Positions 1-8,730 of a stretch of 64,000 bases of DNA are shown here, piece after piece. The DNA is from Methanofollis sp. UBA420 (lineage in GTDB: Archaea; Halobacteriota; Methanomicrobia; Methanomicrobiales; Methanofollaceae): the NCBI RefSeq assembly GCF_002498315.1, contig NZ_DAGX01000002.1, positions 810,067 through 874,066 on the forward strand, given 5' to 3'. The translations under genes and the position numbers were made by a program. The notes below the pieces were generated by a model that saw only the letters and a program-made list of their open reading frames with translations, was not told where the DNA came from and made no database searches. Each line of letters starts with the position of its first letter. Within the stretch, counting starts at the first letter, position 1.

Positions 1-15
1 TATTAATCTGGTACC

Positions 16-606
16 ATGGGATACAGCACGAGGAATACCTATTATTTCGACGCACCGGGCGCGGCGAACACGGAGGACGCCGCCCGCTTCGCGGTTGAGC
101 GCGCACGCGAGGAGGGGATCGGCACCGTCATCGTGGCGAGTTGCACCGGAAAGACGGCCCTCGCCTTCCTCCAGGCGATGAAGGGGACCGGCCTTCGCCT
201 GGTGGTGGTGACCCATGCCGTCGGCTTCTCCGCACCGGGCGTCTGGGAGTTCGACCAGGCGGCCGCGGAGACCCTCAGGGCGGCAGGGGCCGCGGTCGTC
301 ACCGGGACGCACGTCCTCTCCGGTCTTGAGCGCGCGATCTCCCGGTCGCCGAAACTCGGGGGCGCGTCGCGGACCGAGGCGATCGCCGAGTCCCTCCGCC
401 GGACCGTCGCCGTCGGCCTGAAAGTGGCCGTCGAGTGCTGCCTCATCGCCGCGGACCAGGGCGCGGTCAGGGTGGACGAGGAGGTTGTGGCAGTCGGCGG
501 GACGGCGACGGGCGCGGACACGGTCTGCGTGATCAGGCCGGCCCACACCGCGGCCTTCTTCGACCTCCAGGTGCGCGAGATCGTCGCCATGCCCAGGAAC
601 CGGTGA
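16..606 (+). CDS. Stand-alone pyruvate kinase alpha/beta (C-terminal) domain protein
   Basis: A 196-residue protein resembling only the C-terminal alpha/beta domain of pyruvate kinase, with the core VIVASCTGKTA near residues 38-48 and a following VVVTHAVGF strand. The catalytic barrel and B domain are absent, so it should not make pyruvate; in full enzymes this domain binds allosteric ligands, and a ligand-sensing role is my inference. An in-frame TAA at 4-6 precedes the ATG, so the start is secure. The next gene begins 4 nt after the stop, suggesting one transcript. Stand-alone copies annotated this way are common in methanogens; true function unknown. Confidence 0.75.
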   Translation: MGYSTRNTYYFDAPGAANTEDAARFAVERAREEGIGTVIVASCTGKTALAFLQAMKGTGLRLVVVTHAVGFSAPGVWEFDQAAAETLRAAGAAVVTGTHVLSGLERAISRSPKLGGASRTEAIAESLRRTVAVGLKVAVECCLIAADQGAVRVDEEVVAVGGTATGADTVCVIRPAHTAAFFDLQVREIVAMPRNR

Positions 607-610
607 TCGG

Positions 611-1459
611 GTGTTCGGGTCATTGCAGGAGGCGTTCAGCCTCCTTATCAGGGTCCCCCTGGTCTGGACGACCGGGATCATCATGGGCGCGGCCTTCGGT
701 ATCGACCTCATGCTGGAGTTCTCGGGGGAGACGTTCTTTGCCGGGAAGGTCCTCCTCTTCGGCCTCCTCGTCCTCCCCTTCTTTGTCGCGGGGGCCCTCG
801 GGGCGATGCACAGGAAGGACGGGAGCCTCGCCGCCTTCCTGGAGGAAGGGAAGAAGGGCTACTTCAGGGTCCTCCTCCCGGCCATCGTCCTCGTCTTTGC
901 GGCCGCCGTGACCCTCCTCCTCCTCGCCGCCCCGGTCGCCCTCTTCACCGGCGAGAGCGCAGTCGGGGCGATCAGCTCGGCGGTCATGGGAGTGGCCCTC
1001 TCCTTCGCCTTCTTCGCGTACTTCTACGACGCCGCGGCGGTGACGGAGGAACTCGGCGTCTTCGCCTCCATCCAGAGGAGCGCGGCCCTGGTCTTCACCG
1101 ACCTCTGGAACGTGCTCCTCTTCTATGCGGCGAACATCGCGGCATTCATCGGCATGGGCTTTGCAGCGCTCTTCCTCCTGACAGCCCTGCTCTACGATAA
1201 ACTCGCACCGATCGTCGAGAGCGGCGAGACCTTCGCCTTTGACGCCGTCAATGCCACCGCGACCCAGGCAGAGTTCGCCGCCATCCTCGGGCCCGACGGC
1301 GTCTGGGCGACCGCCCTCGTCTACGCCCTCTTCATCGCCGTCTTCGTCCCCTTCGCCCTCGCCTTCAAGGCTGCCTTCTATTCCCGACACATCAGGGAGG
1401 CCGAGGAGGAGAAGGTCGTGGGCGAGTACGACGAGAAGGGCCGGTGGTACAGGTACTGA
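611..1459 (+). CDS. Polytopic membrane protein of unknown function
   Basis: A 282-residue protein starting at GTG, 4 nt after the preceding stop. About six hydrophobic segments are visible (roughly residues 15-36, 46-66, 85-110, 115-140, 160-192, 237-258), the last followed by a charged tail rich in Glu and Lys. The overall layout resembles uncharacterised archaeal membrane families related to the glycerophosphodiester-phosphodiesterase membrane domain (DUF7847-like), but no catalytic motif is visible. It probably forms an operon with the upstream pyruvate-kinase-domain gene and is followed by T-rich tracts. Confidence 0.7.
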   Translation: MFGSLQEAFSLLIRVPLVWTTGIIMGAAFGIDLMLEFSGETFFAGKVLLFGLLVLPFFVAGALGAMHRKDGSLAAFLEEGKKGYFRVLLPAIVLVFAAAVTLLLLAAPVALFTGESAVGAISSAVMGVALSFAFFAYFYDAAAVTEELGVFASIQRSAALVFTDLWNVLLFYAANIAAFIGMGFAALFLLTALLYDKLAPIVESGETFAFDAVNATATQAEFAAILGPDGVWATALVYALFIAVFVPFALAFKAAFYSRHIREAEEEKVVGEYDEKGRWYRY

Positions 1460-1472
1460 AAGAGTATCACTC

Positions 1473-1494
1473 TTTTTTTCGGGGCGGGTTTTTT
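1473..1494 (+). terminator. T-rich terminator
   Basis: Two oligo-T tracts (1473-1479 and 1489-1494) lie directly after the stop of the membrane-protein gene. Archaeal transcription commonly ends at such tracts without a hairpin. Confidence 0.5.
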
Positions 1495-1609
1495 CCGCCG
1501 TTTCTTCGGGGCGGGAAGACGTTCACTATCCGAGATGAGGGATGCGAGAGTCAGGGTTCATGAGATGACGGAGGCTTTCGAGCGATGTAACCCGAGAAAG
1601 AGCGACGAT

Positions 1610-2060
1610 CTATTGCCTTCCCTGAACACAGGCCGGGGGACTAACGCCCCCGAACCCCCGACCTAAGATTGGTCCGGGGAAGAGTGAACAGGAGATCCGA
1701 GGGAGGAAGATTGTCATGTCCCCGCCTATCCTGAGCGGGCTGCGAACGGAGTGAGCACAAGAAAATTTCTGATTTTCGAGTGACGACCGAAGGGAGTCGA
1801 GAATACGGGAAATGCAAAGCATTTCCCTGTTCACGCACATCTTCGATGTGCAACGCACGGAAGATCGAAGATCTTCCTGTTCCGGCAGATCTCCGATCTG
1901 CCAGGGGGCGAAGACCTTCGCTGTAGTCCCCCGGTGGAGAGCACCTATTCACTGCATTCCCTTCAGACACAGACCGTGATTTTCATCACCCCGAACCCTC
2001 TCTTTAGGATTGGTAGGGGGAAGAGATTCAGAGAATTGAGGGATGAGTAACCACTTCGTC
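1610..2060. repeat. Mosaic small-hairpin repeat, copy 1
   Basis: This 660-base gene-free gap (1460-2123) is filled with tandem short inverted repeats. Clear ones are 1807-1827 (GGGAAATGC, loop AAA), 1835-1851 (GCACATC, loop TTC), 1859-1877 (GGAAGATC, loop GAA) and 1884-1902 (GGCAGATC, loop TCC), plus a weaker one near 1761-1777 (loop TCT) and 1909-1922. Other family motifs here are GATTGGTCCGGGGAAGAG (1662-1685), TATCCTGAGCGGG (near 1727) and CGACCGAAGGGAGTCGAG (1785-1802). Related sequence occurs near 8.6, 13.3-13.9, 23.0-23.4, 29.3-29.6, 35.6-35.9 and 58.8 kb. No convincing gene is present. Confidence 0.8.
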
Positions 2061-2123
2061 CCTATTTTTAGTTGTCCGGCCCTGAGAAAGAAGAGAGAGC
2101 AGCAGTTCCCGCCATCCAAAAGC

Positions 2124-3323
2124 CTAGACCACCATAAACGCGAGCAAAAATGCCGCCACGCCGCCTGCCAGGGTGGCGGCGAGGTTCGTGCCCGCATTCC
2201 CGAAGACCCCCCTGTTCTCCAGGGTCGCCCCGACGACGCTGTCCACGTTCGTGCCGATGAAACCGGCGACGACCCCGACGGCGGCGATGGGGAGGGAGGC
2301 GACGCCGAGGAGGAGGGCGGCGAGGGAGACGACGACAGCCGCACCGGTGGCCACGACCTCGCCGAGGATCGTCACCCCGCCGTTCGTGCCCGGCGGCACC
2401 CGCTCCAGGGTGGTGATCAGGTACGGGTCGCCGCCCATCACCCCGATCTCAGAGGCGACGGTGTCAGCCGCCGCGGAGGCGACGCTCCCCAGGAAGAGGG
2501 CGATGAAGGCCTCGTGCCCGGTGATGCCGAAGAGCACCGCCCCGGCCGTGGCGACAAGGCCGTTTGCAAAGACATTGAAGTAACCGCGCACCCCGCCATG
2601 GGACTGCGCCACGCCCAGGGCGTCCTTCTCGCGGTACTTGAACTTCGTCGCCGCGGAGCCCAGGATGAAGAAGACGAGCATGATGAAGAACCAGCGGACA
2701 TCGGCAAAGACGATGAGGAGGAGACCGATGATCGCACCGGAGAAGAGGCCGGAAAGGTCGGCGGTCTTCAGGCGGTAGGCGAAGTACCCAAAGGTCAGGC
2801 CGATGAGCGCCGCCACGGCAAGCACCCACAGGTCCACGATATAGCCGATCTCGTAGAAGAGTTGCTGGGCCATCGCCACGCCCAGGGCCTCGATCATCAA
2901 GGCGTCCTCCCTGCCCGTGAGGGCGGCGCGGAGGAGCACGGCGACAAGGACACCGATGAGGACGGTCAGCGGGGAGAAGACCCCCACATAGTACATGGCC
3001 AGAAGTCCTCCCGCGCACCCGGTCAGGAAATACGGGATATAGGAGCGCGGCCCTCCCCCGGTGACCCGGAAGGCGTACTCGCCGGGGACGACGATCGCCA
3101 GCGTCGAGGCAAAGACAGCGAGGGAGAGGAGGCCGAGGCCATAGAGCACCGCGGTGACGATGATCGAGACGGCGACAAACTTCGTCCCGCGGATCAGGAG
3201 GAGAACCCCGGAAACCAGGACGACGATGAGGGAAAGGAGCCACGCGGGCTGTATATGCGGGGCTACCAGAATCCCGAGTACGGCAAGGACCGCAGCGAGC
3301 GCAGGCCCAGTCTCCTGATGCAT
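2124..3323 (-). CDS. DUF92 family integral membrane protein
   Basis: A 399-residue, about ten-helix membrane protein matching the DUF92 (TMEM19/VTE6-like) family. The conserved core GGGPRSYIPYF, the SAAADTVASEIG segment and the C-terminal VVAGFIGTNVDSVVGATLENRG are visible. Plant relatives phosphorylate phytyl phosphate, so an isoprenoid-phosphate kinase role in archaeal lipid metabolism is plausible but inferred. It is divergent from valS and stands alone. The start gives the usual family N-terminus; no strong ribosome binding site is seen. Confidence 0.8.
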   Translation of the reverse strand: MHQETGPALAAVLAVLGILVAPHIQPAWLLSLIVVLVSGVLLLIRGTKFVAVSIIVTAVLYGLGLLSLAVFASTLAIVVPGEYAFRVTGGGPRSYIPYFLTGCAGGLLAMYYVGVFSPLTVLIGVLVAVLLRAALTGREDALMIEALGVAMAQQLFYEIGYIVDLWVLAVAALIGLTFGYFAYRLKTADLSGLFSGAIIGLLLIVFADVRWFFIMLVFFILGSAATKFKYREKDALGVAQSHGGVRGYFNVFANGLVATAGAVLFGITGHEAFIALFLGSVASAAADTVASEIGVMGGDPYLITTLERVPPGTNGGVTILGEVVATGAAVVVSLAALLLGVASLPIAAVGVVAGFIGTNVDSVVGATLENRGVFGNAGTNLAATLAGGVAAFLLAFMVV

Positions 3324-3398
3324 TCAGTTTTTTATTGGAACCGGGAAGAGATGAACTTTCCAGTCAGGGGCGGGCGTGCCGACTCTATTCGGCGACCC

Positions 3399-3416
3399 AT
3401 ATATTGATTTAAAAAC
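3399..3416 (+). promoter_or_regulatory. TATA region of valS
   Basis: CATATATTG and TTTAAAAAC lie 24-41 nt upstream of the valS ATG; the second is at the distance expected for a leaderless archaeal transcript. Confidence 0.5.
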
Positions 3417-3439
3417 TTGGAAACCAATAGTAAGGGAAG

Positions 3440-6031
3440 ATGTCATCCTCGCATACGATCCCAAAGACCTATGATTTCCGGGAAGTGGAGGAACGGTGGC
3501 AGCGCACCTGGCGCGACGAGGACAACTACTTTGACCGCACCTCGACAAAGCCGCGGTTCATCATCGACACGCCCCCACCCTACCCGACAGGCAACTTCCA
3601 CATAGGAAACGCCCTCAACTGGTGCTATATCGACTTCATTGCACGGTACAAGCGTATGCGGGGCTACAACGTAATGTTCCCGCAGGGCTGGGACTGCCAC
3701 GGCCTGCCCACCGAGGTCAAGGTCGAGGAGATCCACGGCATCACCAAGAACGACGTCTCCAGGGAGGAGTTCCGCCGGATGTGCCGGGACCTCACCCTCA
3801 GCAACATCGAGAAGATGCGCGCCACCCTGCGGCGCTGCGGGTTCTCGACCGACTGGAGCAACGAGTACATCACGATGCTCCCGAAATATTTCGGGAAGAC
3901 GCAGCTCTCCTTCCTGCGGATGCTGAAGGCGGGCTACATCTACCAGAGCGAGCACCCGGTGAACTTCTGCACGCGCTGCGAGACGGCGATCGCCTTTGCC
4001 GAGGTCTCGTACGAAGAGCGTGAGACAAAACTCAACTACTTCGACTTCGACGGCCTGGAGATCGCAACCACCAGGCCCGAACTCCTCGCGGCCTGCGTCG
4101 CCGTCGCCGTCCACCCTGACGACGAGCGCTACACGGCCCTCACAGGAAAGCACCTGACGGTCCCCCTCTTCGGCCACGAGGTGCCGGTGATCAGGGACGA
4201 GGCCGTCGACCCGTCCTTCGGGTCGGGCGCGGTGATGATCTGTACCTTCGGCGACAAGCAGGATGTCCACTGGTGGAAGCAGTACGACCTCCCCCTGAGG
4301 AAGGCCATCGACCGGAAGGGCCGGATGACCGCGATCTGCGGCCCGTACGAGGGCATGAACACGAAGGAGTGCCGCGAGGCGGTCCTCGCCGAGATGGAGA
4401 AGCAGGGTATCCTCAAAAAGCAGGAGACGATCGAGCAGAGGGTCGGCACCTGCTGGAGGTGCAAGACCCCGATCGAGATCCTCTCCGAGAGGCAGTGGTT
4501 CGTCAGGATCAAGCCCGAAGAGATCATGAAGGCCGCAAAAGAGGTGACATGGTACCCCGAACACATGTTCACCCGCCTGGAGAACTGGGTCGAGTCGATG
4601 GACTGGGACTGGTGCATCTCCAGGCAGCGGATCTTCGCCACCCCGATCCCGGTCTGGTCCTGCGCGAAGTGCGGCGAGATCGTTCTCCCCGATGAGGCCG
4701 ACCTGCCCATCGACCCGACGGTGGACAGGCCGAAGCACCCCTGCCCGAAGTGCGGGTCAGAGGAGTTCGTCGGCGAGCACGACGTCCTGGACACCTGGAT
4801 GGACTCCTCGATCTCGGTGCTGAATGTCACCGGCTGGGACGGGAGCGGCACGCCCGCACTCTTCCCGGCGCAGATCCGCCCGCAGGGCCACGACATCATC
4901 AGGACCTGGGCCTTCTACACGATCCTGAGGGCGGTCGCCCTCACCGGCCAGAGGCCCTGGGACCAGATCTTGGTGAACGGCATGGTCCTCGGCGAGGACG
5001 GTTTCAAGATGTCCAAGAGCCGGAACAACATCATCCCGCCCGAGGATATCCTCAAGGAGTACGGCGCCGACGCCTTCCGCCAGTGGGGCGCGATGGGCGG
5101 GGCCACCGGCCAGGACATCATGTTCAACTGGAACGATGTCGTCGCCGCGTCCCGGTTCCAGACGAAGATGTGGAATATCGTCCGCTTCGTGCTCACCCAG
5201 CTCGAACGCGAGGGTGTCCCCGACGACACACCGGTGACCGAGCTCCTGGACCGCTGGCTCCTGGCAAAACTGACGGAGACAACTGCCGAGGTGACTGACG
5301 CCCTGGAGACCTGCCAGTTCGACCAGGGCCTCAAGGCGATCCGGGACTTCACGAAGAACATCCTGGCGGACGACTATATCGAGCTCGTGAAAGGACGGCT
5401 CTACTCCGACGCCCCCGAGCGTGCGAGCGCCTGCCGCGCCCTTGCGATCACGATGGACGCCCTCTGCAAGATGCTCGCCCCCTACACCCCGCACTTCGCC
5501 GAGGAGTGCTGGGCCCAGTTCAGGGAGGGCTCTGTCCTGAAACAGCCGTGGGTCGACCTCGCCTTCGCGGACACAGAGGCAGAGGGGCTCGGCGACCACG
5601 TGGTCGCGCTGACGGCCGAACTCAGGCGGTACAAGCACGACCTCGGCCTTGCCCTGAACGCCCCCTTCGGCAGGATGAACATCTATGCCCCTGAGTCCAT
5701 CGACGACTGCGGCGACGTGGCGCGGGCCCTGAATGCGACGGTCGCCTGGAAGACAGGCGAGCCGAAGCTGGAGAAGGCGGTGGCTGGCGTCGAGTTCAAC
5801 AAGGCAGTGATCGGTCCGGCCCTCCGCAAGCAGGCAAAGGCTTTCATGGCGGCAGTCGAGGCCCTGCCAGCAGAGCAGATCGTCACCCCCCCGGCAACCG
5901 TCGTCATCGACGGCGAGGAGGTGGCAGTCCCGGAGAACGCCTTCACCCCGACCTTCACCTACCAGGTGGAGGGCGAGGCCGTGGACGTTCTCACTCTCGG
6001 CGAGGTCACCGTCACGCTGCGGCGTGACTGA
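3440..6031 (+). CDS. valS: Valyl-tRNA synthetase
   Basis: Class Ia aminoacyl-tRNA synthetase of 863 residues that charges tRNA-Val in the cytosol. The HIGH-type signature is PPYPTGNFHIGN (HIGN at residues 54-57) and the KMSKS loop is at residues 523-527. The insert between them contains the editing (CP1) domain and Cys pairs (CTRC, CWRC, CAKC, CPKC) typical of zinc-binding archaeal ValRS. The C-terminal anticodon-binding domain is complete. It is monocistronic, with a T-run just after the stop (6040-6045). Length and motifs are those of a functional archaeal enzyme. Confidence 0.97.
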   Translation: MSSSHTIPKTYDFREVEERWQRTWRDEDNYFDRTSTKPRFIIDTPPPYPTGNFHIGNALNWCYIDFIARYKRMRGYNVMFPQGWDCHGLPTEVKVEEIHGITKNDVSREEFRRMCRDLTLSNIEKMRATLRRCGFSTDWSNEYITMLPKYFGKTQLSFLRMLKAGYIYQSEHPVNFCTRCETAIAFAEVSYEERETKLNYFDFDGLEIATTRPELLAACVAVAVHPDDERYTALTGKHLTVPLFGHEVPVIRDEAVDPSFGSGAVMICTFGDKQDVHWWKQYDLPLRKAIDRKGRMTAICGPYEGMNTKECREAVLAEMEKQGILKKQETIEQRVGTCWRCKTPIEILSERQWFVRIKPEEIMKAAKEVTWYPEHMFTRLENWVESMDWDWCISRQRIFATPIPVWSCAKCGEIVLPDEADLPIDPTVDRPKHPCPKCGSEEFVGEHDVLDTWMDSSISVLNVTGWDGSGTPALFPAQIRPQGHDIIRTWAFYTILRAVALTGQRPWDQILVNGMVLGEDGFKMSKSRNNIIPPEDILKEYGADAFRQWGAMGGATGQDIMFNWNDVVAASRFQTKMWNIVRFVLTQLEREGVPDDTPVTELLDRWLLAKLTETTAEVTDALETCQFDQGLKAIRDFTKNILADDYIELVKGRLYSDAPERASACRALAITMDALCKMLAPYTPHFAEECWAQFREGSVLKQPWVDLAFADTEAEGLGDHVVALTAELRRYKHDLGLALNAPFGRMNIYAPESIDDCGDVARALNATVAWKTGEPKLEKAVAGVEFNKAVIGPALRKQAKAFMAAVEALPAEQIVTPPATVVIDGEEVAVPENAFTPTFTYQVEGEAVDVLTLGEVTVTLRRD

Positions 6032-6214
6032 GCCCTCACTTTTTTGTGCTGTTGATCCGTGATGGACGCGGATCAGGAGAATTGCTCTTCTCGTGTCGGA
6101 TCAGATCTCAGACCCGGGAGTCTTTTGATCACGCTCCTCAGAGCCGAATTATTATTGAGACACTCCCTATACAATCAAACTGTGGTTTCTCAAGCCCGCT
6201 CCCTCTCCCGCATC

Positions 6215-7660
6215 ATGAACATCGACCCGGTCCGGCGGCAGGGTCTGATCAGTCTCGCCTCTACGGTCGGCCTTACCGCGGCCGGTTTTGCTGCCACGAT
6301 GTACTTCACCCATGTGCTCGGGAAGGCCGCATATGGCCCTTACGCTCTCTTTCTCGCGTACTATGGGATCTTCAATCTCATCGGCGACGGAGGGTTTGGC
6401 GGCGCGGCGGTCAAACGGATCTCAGCCGGGAGCGAACGGAACGAATACTTTACGGCCTTTCTCGTACTGAGAGTTCTTCTCCTTGCGCTCTCGGTGACCG
6501 CACTCCTTGCCATCCGACCGTTCATCGACGCCCTCCAGGGCGAAGGGATAGTATTCTGGCTGGTGCTTGCGCTGTTTATCGGGGTCTTCACCGGCGTCAC
6601 GGGAAATGGGGTCTATGGAGAAGGGAAGGTCGGCGTGAACCAGAGCGGAGGTTTCCTGAACAATCTGGTAAAAATTCTTCTCCAGGTGGTCGCCGTCTTC
6701 TTCGGGTATGGTGTCGCCGGACTTGTCGGCGGGTTCGTCGCCGGTCTTTTCGTTGGTGGCCTTTTCAACCTCAGGTTCCTCTCTCTCAGACCGGCATGGT
6801 TCACAAGGCGCCACCTCAGAAACCTCAGCACCTTCTCATTCTGGATCTTCCTCGCGTCGAGCGGCGTGATCATCTTCTCGTACGCCGACACGATCCTGGT
6901 CGGCTACTTCATGACCGATGCCGACGTCAGTGTCTACCAGATCGCCTTCCAGTTCACCGCCGCCGCGGCCTTCACCACCACGGCGCTCCGCACGACCCTC
7001 TACCCAAAAATCAGCCGCTGGCACGCCGACCGGCACCCGGCCTGGATCGCCAATTCCCTCTCGCGCGCCTTCACCTACTCCCTCCTCCTCGCGGTCCCGG
7101 TCGCGGTCGGCGGCTGGGTCCTCGGCGACCGCCTCCTCTACTTCTTCTATGGTGCGGGCTTTGCCGAAGGGGCAGCGGTGCTCGGCATCCTCCTCCTCGT
7201 GCAGGTGATCAATGTCTTCATGTACCTTCAGACGATGACGCTCAGTGCCATCGACCGCCCCAGGGAGTCCTTCTATGCCACCGGCACCGCGGCGGTCGTG
7301 AACGTCGTCCTCGATCTCGCCCTCATCCCCATCCTCGGGATCGAGGGGGCGGCGGTCGCCACCCTCGTAACGATGGTCGTCAACGCCACCATCGCTCGTC
7401 ACTATCTTTCAAAACAGATCACGGTGCGTCTCGAACGCGGCCCGGTCCTTCACATCCTCCTCGCCGCGGGAGCGATGGCCCTCGTGCTCATCCTGTACCG
7501 GACTGTCATCCCCCTCACAAACGTCTTCGTCGTCCTCGCCGCCGTCGCCCTCGGCGGGATTGTGTATGGACTTGTGCTCATGAAGGCTGATCGTAGCATC
7601 CACGACGAACTCCGCGACCTCGTCGTGCAGCTCGGGGTGCCCTGGCCGCGGTGGCTGTGA
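6215..7660 (+). CDS. Oligosaccharide/polysaccharide flippase (Wzx/MATE-like)
   Basis: A 481-residue protein with 12-14 predicted membrane helices, of the polysaccharide biosynthesis protein (RfbX/Wzx) group that moves lipid-linked glycans across the membrane. The N-terminus LISLASTVGLTAAGF and the FLAYYGIFNLIGDGGFG segment are typical. ATG 6215 is chosen because the family motif starts there; GTG 6182 in the same frame lies about 26-35 nt after a TATA-like AATTATTATT (6147-6156) and could start a leaderless mRNA. No glycosyltransferase is adjacent, so the substrate is unknown. Confidence 0.85.
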   Translation: MNIDPVRRQGLISLASTVGLTAAGFAATMYFTHVLGKAAYGPYALFLAYYGIFNLIGDGGFGGAAVKRISAGSERNEYFTAFLVLRVLLLALSVTALLAIRPFIDALQGEGIVFWLVLALFIGVFTGVTGNGVYGEGKVGVNQSGGFLNNLVKILLQVVAVFFGYGVAGLVGGFVAGLFVGGLFNLRFLSLRPAWFTRRHLRNLSTFSFWIFLASSGVIIFSYADTILVGYFMTDADVSVYQIAFQFTAAAAFTTTALRTTLYPKISRWHADRHPAWIANSLSRAFTYSLLLAVPVAVGGWVLGDRLLYFFYGAGFAEGAAVLGILLLVQVINVFMYLQTMTLSAIDRPRESFYATGTAAVVNVVLDLALIPILGIEGAAVATLVTMVVNATIARHYLSKQITVRLERGPVLHILLAAGAMALVLILYRTVIPLTNVFVVLAAVALGGIVYGLVLMKADRSIHDELRDLVVQLGVPWPRWL

Positions 7661-7739
7661 ATATCGGGGGAGTGCGTGAAAAGGCGTGAGGATCGGATTT
7701 GCCGCCCTAGATCAGAAAATTTTTCCCGTAATCTTTGCG

Positions 7740-7959
7740 CCGGGGGTTTCATACCTCGGAGATCCACAAGAATGTTCACTCGCGTATGCTTGGGCCAGGT
7801 TTTCATGCTGTGCAAAGAGACGAAGGCCTCCACTTTTCCTGCTGGCGTCTCTTTTGAGAGACGTACATGACTCCCGGCCTGGCCGCTTACGGTGAAACCA
7901 TACTCTTTTGAGAAGATTTTATCACCGTCTCGCCGGAGATCGGCTTACGCCCCGGGCAC
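7740..7959 (-). pseudogene. hicA: Decayed HicA toxin
   Basis: Reading leftward from GTG 7959 the frame gives PGRKPISGETVIKIFSKE, then YGFTVSGQAGSHVRLSKE and AFVSLH, the recognisable HicA double-stranded-RNA-binding-like fold with the catalytic GSH motif. After LHS the expected C-terminus (HxELxxGTLxxIL) appears only in other frames (HENLA, then TFLWISEV), so at least two indels are present. HicA normally cleaves mRNA; this copy should be inactive. It overlaps the end of the decayed hicB just upstream, in the normal antitoxin-first arrangement. Confidence 0.7.
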
Positions 7960-8205
7960 CACCGGCCACCTCAAATATCGTGATGATGGGCCTTCTTCTC
8001 TCTTCTAACGGAAAATCTGTGCACCTGTCACCGAGTGCACGAGCCTCACGCCAGAGGTGTGAGGCTTCGGCAAGATACAACTCCGTGGCTTCCTTGAGGT
8101 TTGCTACCGACTCTTCCCCCGTCTCTCCCTGACCGACGGTGCCCACTTCCGGGCATCCGGGTACATGTCATCTTCTCCAGAGAGCACAGCCGTGAAGGTC
8201 TTCAT
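7922..8205 (-). pseudogene. hicB: Frameshifted HicB antitoxin
   Basis: ATG 8205 opens MKTFTAVLSGEDDMY, a typical HicB N-terminus, but the frame is lost near 8160; the homologous continuation GCPEVGTVGQGETGEES, then VANLKEATELYLAEA, and the C-terminal RRPIITIFEVAGG lie in another frame (read from about 8156 to 7922). HicB would neutralise HicA and repress the operon. A GGTGAT-like ribosome binding site precedes the ATG. The one indel could also be a sequencing error, but hicA is damaged as well, so decay is likelier. Confidence 0.7.
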
Positions 8206-8384
8206 GATCTCATCACCGGGGTATCATCGCCCTTCAGAGAGATACTGCTGAAAAAGATAGCATGAGGGGCATCACGAGACCATGGCCGAGTCCGGTATCC
8301 TATCGGGGACTGAAAACCCCGCAACCTCTATCATCCCGGAAAGGGACGATCCTGTATGTACAGACAAAAAACAGAGGGGACGTA

Positions 8385-8576
8385 ATGCCGCGTGAAGCGC
8401 TCTATGTGGGACTTGCCTGCCTCGTCGCGGCCGCTGCCCTCTGGTTTCTCACGGCCAACCTCACGGTGAGCGGCCTCCTCGCCCTCATCGGCATCGTCCT
8501 CGTCCTCCTCGGAATGCAGACGTCGGAATATACAGAGGAACCGGAGGACGACGAGGAGACAGACCGGGAGGAATAA
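8385..8576 (+). CDS. Small two-helix membrane protein
   Basis: A 63-residue protein beginning MPREALYVGLACLVA with two hydrophobic segments (about residues 5-21 and 25-44) and a very acidic tail (EEPEDDEETDREE). The start ATG 8385 is preceded by AGAGGGGACGT, a good ribosome binding site, which rules out the longer in-frame reading from 8262. Family unknown to me; small membrane proteins of this shape are common in methanogens. It stands alone between the decayed hicBA and tmk. Confidence 0.6.
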   Translation: MPREALYVGLACLVAAAALWFLTANLTVSGLLALIGIVLVLLGMQTSEYTEEPEDDEETDREE

Positions 8577-8618
8577 CCTCCACATATCTCATGAGACAAG
8601 CGCGGGTCCCCCGCCAAA

Positions 8619-8689
8619 ATCAGGATAAGCCCCGGGAAGACAGAATACGAAATCCCGATGGGAGATTGCCATCCCTCTCCTATCCTGAT
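8619..8689. repeat. Mosaic repeat fragment bounded by ATCAGGATA inverted repeats
   Basis: The ends ATCAGGATA (8619-8627) and TATCCTGAT (8681-8689) are perfect 9-base inverted repeats. The interior CCCCGGGAAGACAGAAT and GGGAGATTGCCATCC match the copy near 13347-13415, tying this fragment to the hairpin-rich repeat family. It lies between the small membrane protein and tmk. Confidence 0.55.
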
Positions 8690-8700
8690 GATCTTTCCTC

Positions 8701-8707
8701 AAAAAAA
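8701..8707 (-). terminator. Oligo-T terminator of tmk
   Basis: Seven consecutive A on the plus strand, so a T7 tract on the minus strand, 24 nt after the tmk stop codon. Confidence 0.4.
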
Positions 8708-8730
8708 GGGTCGGCGAGATCCTGGAAGGG

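Noticed and set aside
3443..4738. Long open frame antisense to valS (and similar long antisense frames at 42107-43819 and 51986-53824)
   Set aside because: In GC-rich DNA antisense frames stay open by composition; the translations are low-complexity Arg/Gly/Pro-rich with no family motif, while the sense genes are clear.
6046..7590. 514-codon frame overlapping the flippase in another phase
   Set aside because: The translation is Arg/Pro/His-rich without recognisable structure; the overlapping frame is a clear membrane flippase.
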